From: Nemertoderma westbladi
Taxonomy: Eukaryota; Xenacoelomorpha; Nemertodermatida; Nemertodermatidae
Direction of reading: 5' to 3'
Assembly (NCBI GenBank): GCA_032718475.1
Contig: JAUCBJ010005249.1
Location: 1-64,000, forward strand
Length of the DNA: 64,000 nucleotides
Below are positions 63,101-64,000 of the stretch, piece by piece (positions within the stretch are counted from its first letter, which is position 1; the number at the start of each line of letters is the position of its first letter). Under the pieces are notes generated by a model, which had not been told where the DNA came from, did no database searches, and saw only the letters and a program-made list of their open reading frames with translations. Position numbers and translations under genes: made by a program.

Positions 63101-64000
63101 GTCACATAAAACTCTCTCTCTGTGTCACACAATACTCTCTGCTTGTGTCACACAATACTCTACCTGTGTCACACAATACTCTCTGCCTGTGTCACACAAT
63201 ACTATCAGCTTGTGTTACACAATACTATCAGCTTGTGTTACACAATACTATCAGCTTGTGTCATACAATACTCTCTGTCTGTGTCACACAATACTCTCTG
63301 CCTGTGTCACACAATACTATCAGCTTGTGTCATACAATACTCTCTGTCTGTGGCATACTATACTTTCTGCCTGTGTCACAAAATACTATCAGCTTGTGTC
63401 ACAAAATACTATCAGCTTGTGTCACAGAATACTATCAGCTTGTGTCATACAATACTCTCTGTCTGTGTCACAGTATACTCTCTGCCTGTGTCACACAATA
63501 CTATCAGCTTGTGTCATACAATACTCTCTGTCTGTGTCACACAATACTCTCTGTCTGTGTCACAGAATACTATCAGCTTGTGTCACCCAATACTATCAGC
63601 TTGTGTCACGCAATACTCTCTGTCTGTGTCACACAATACTCTCTGAGTGTGTGACTCAATACTCTCTGCCTGTGTCACACAATACTATCAGATGTGTCAC
63701 ACAATACTATCTGCCTGTGTCACACAATACTCTCAGAGTGTGTGACTCAATACTCTCCGCCTGTGTCACACGATACTATCAGTTTGTGTCATACAATACT
63801 CTCCGTCTGTGTTACACAATACTCTCTACCAGTGTCACACAATACTATCAGCTTGTGGCACACAATACTATCAGCTTGTGTCATACAATACTATCAGCTT
63901 GTGTCACGCAATACTCTCTGTCTGTGTCACACAATACTCTCTGAGTGTGTGACTCAATACTCTCTGCCTGTGTCACACAATACTATCAGATGTGTCATAC
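60184..64000. repeat. 23-bp satellite array, right part (runs off the window)
   Basis: The satellite continues after the LINE with the same unit types. Up to about 63447 it copies 49132-52395. The final 550 bp show rearranged and shortened units (CAGATGTGTCACAC near 63689 and 63988). The array does not end inside the window. Confidence 0.96.

Larger units (their letters stand above)
53737..63447. repeat. ~6-kb satellite duplication, copy 2 (with LINE)
   Basis: Same repeat-unit order as 46455-52395, interrupted by LINE-A copy 3 at 56427-60183. Sporadic differences include a 1-bp change in spacing near 50760/61812. The edges of the duplication are estimated by eye. Confidence 0.9.

Noticed and set aside
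45795-63944. Many Cys/Ser/Thr-rich ORFs (up to 523 codons) in the 23-bp array
   Set aside because: The unit lacks stops in all frames, so ORFs appear in several frames over the same DNA. Their ends track TGACTCA-type units.
17037-64000. Telomeric or rDNA repeats
   Set aside because: No TTAGGG-type array and no rRNA-like sequence was seen in or beside the minisatellites.

Overview
The window looks like part of a metazoan nuclear genome, probably an invertebrate. The evidence is BEL/Pao-type gag-protease coding sequence, APE-endonuclease LINEs, a tRNA-derived SINE-like head, and AT-rich intergenic DNA with eukaryotic polyadenylation signals. I see no convincing host gene, no rRNA or functional tRNA gene, no CRISPR array and no bacterial operon. 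The taxon cannot be fixed from sequence alone. The near-total content of retroelements and tandem repeats suggests heterochromatin (pericentromeric, subtelomeric or similar), which is inference.

Left part (1-13351). A minus-strand BEL/Pao-like ORF of 1381 codons carries Gag, zinc knuckles and an aspartic protease, but reverse transcriptase, RNase H and integrase are missing. Its upstream region has clustered ATACCGGTAT palindromes and a 287-bp tandem repeat. Two 5'-truncated LINEs from different families sit in that region: LINE-A copy 1 (6395-9218, minus) and LINE-B (9286-11349, plus). Both have target-site duplications that can be read here. A nearby repeat copy shows LINE-B's empty site and the corresponding, though diverged, sequence for LINE-A copy 1.

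Middle part (13352-45793). A nearly full-length LINE-A (copy 2) with an intact 1098-codon EN-RT ORF abuts a 51-bp minisatellite. Next come a G-rich (CTGGGGG)n array, an inverted LINE-A 5' fragment and a second (CTGGGGG)n array. A duplicated block follows: 51-bp array, then a composite of LINE-A fragment, CR1-like fragment and SINE-like head, then a 63-bp array. This block occurs twice in tandem (19367-25772 and 25773-37738). The 51-bp family then continues in inverted orientation (37745-44378). An ~800-bp segment present at 18293-19093 recurs at 44433-45242, so it brackets the whole complex.

Right part (45794-64000). A 23-bp satellite fills the rest of the window and runs off its end. It contains a near-identical duplication of about 6 kb (offset 7282 bp). 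Only the second copy holds a full-length LINE-A (copy 3, 56427-60183) with an intact ORF and a 13-bp target-site duplication. The first copy keeps the empty site at 49132-49144. The duplication therefore came before the LINE insertion.

The very long ORFs across the 51-, 63- and 23-bp arrays follow from stop-free repeat units and are not annotated as genes. Assembly errors in such arrays cannot be excluded from the sequence alone.
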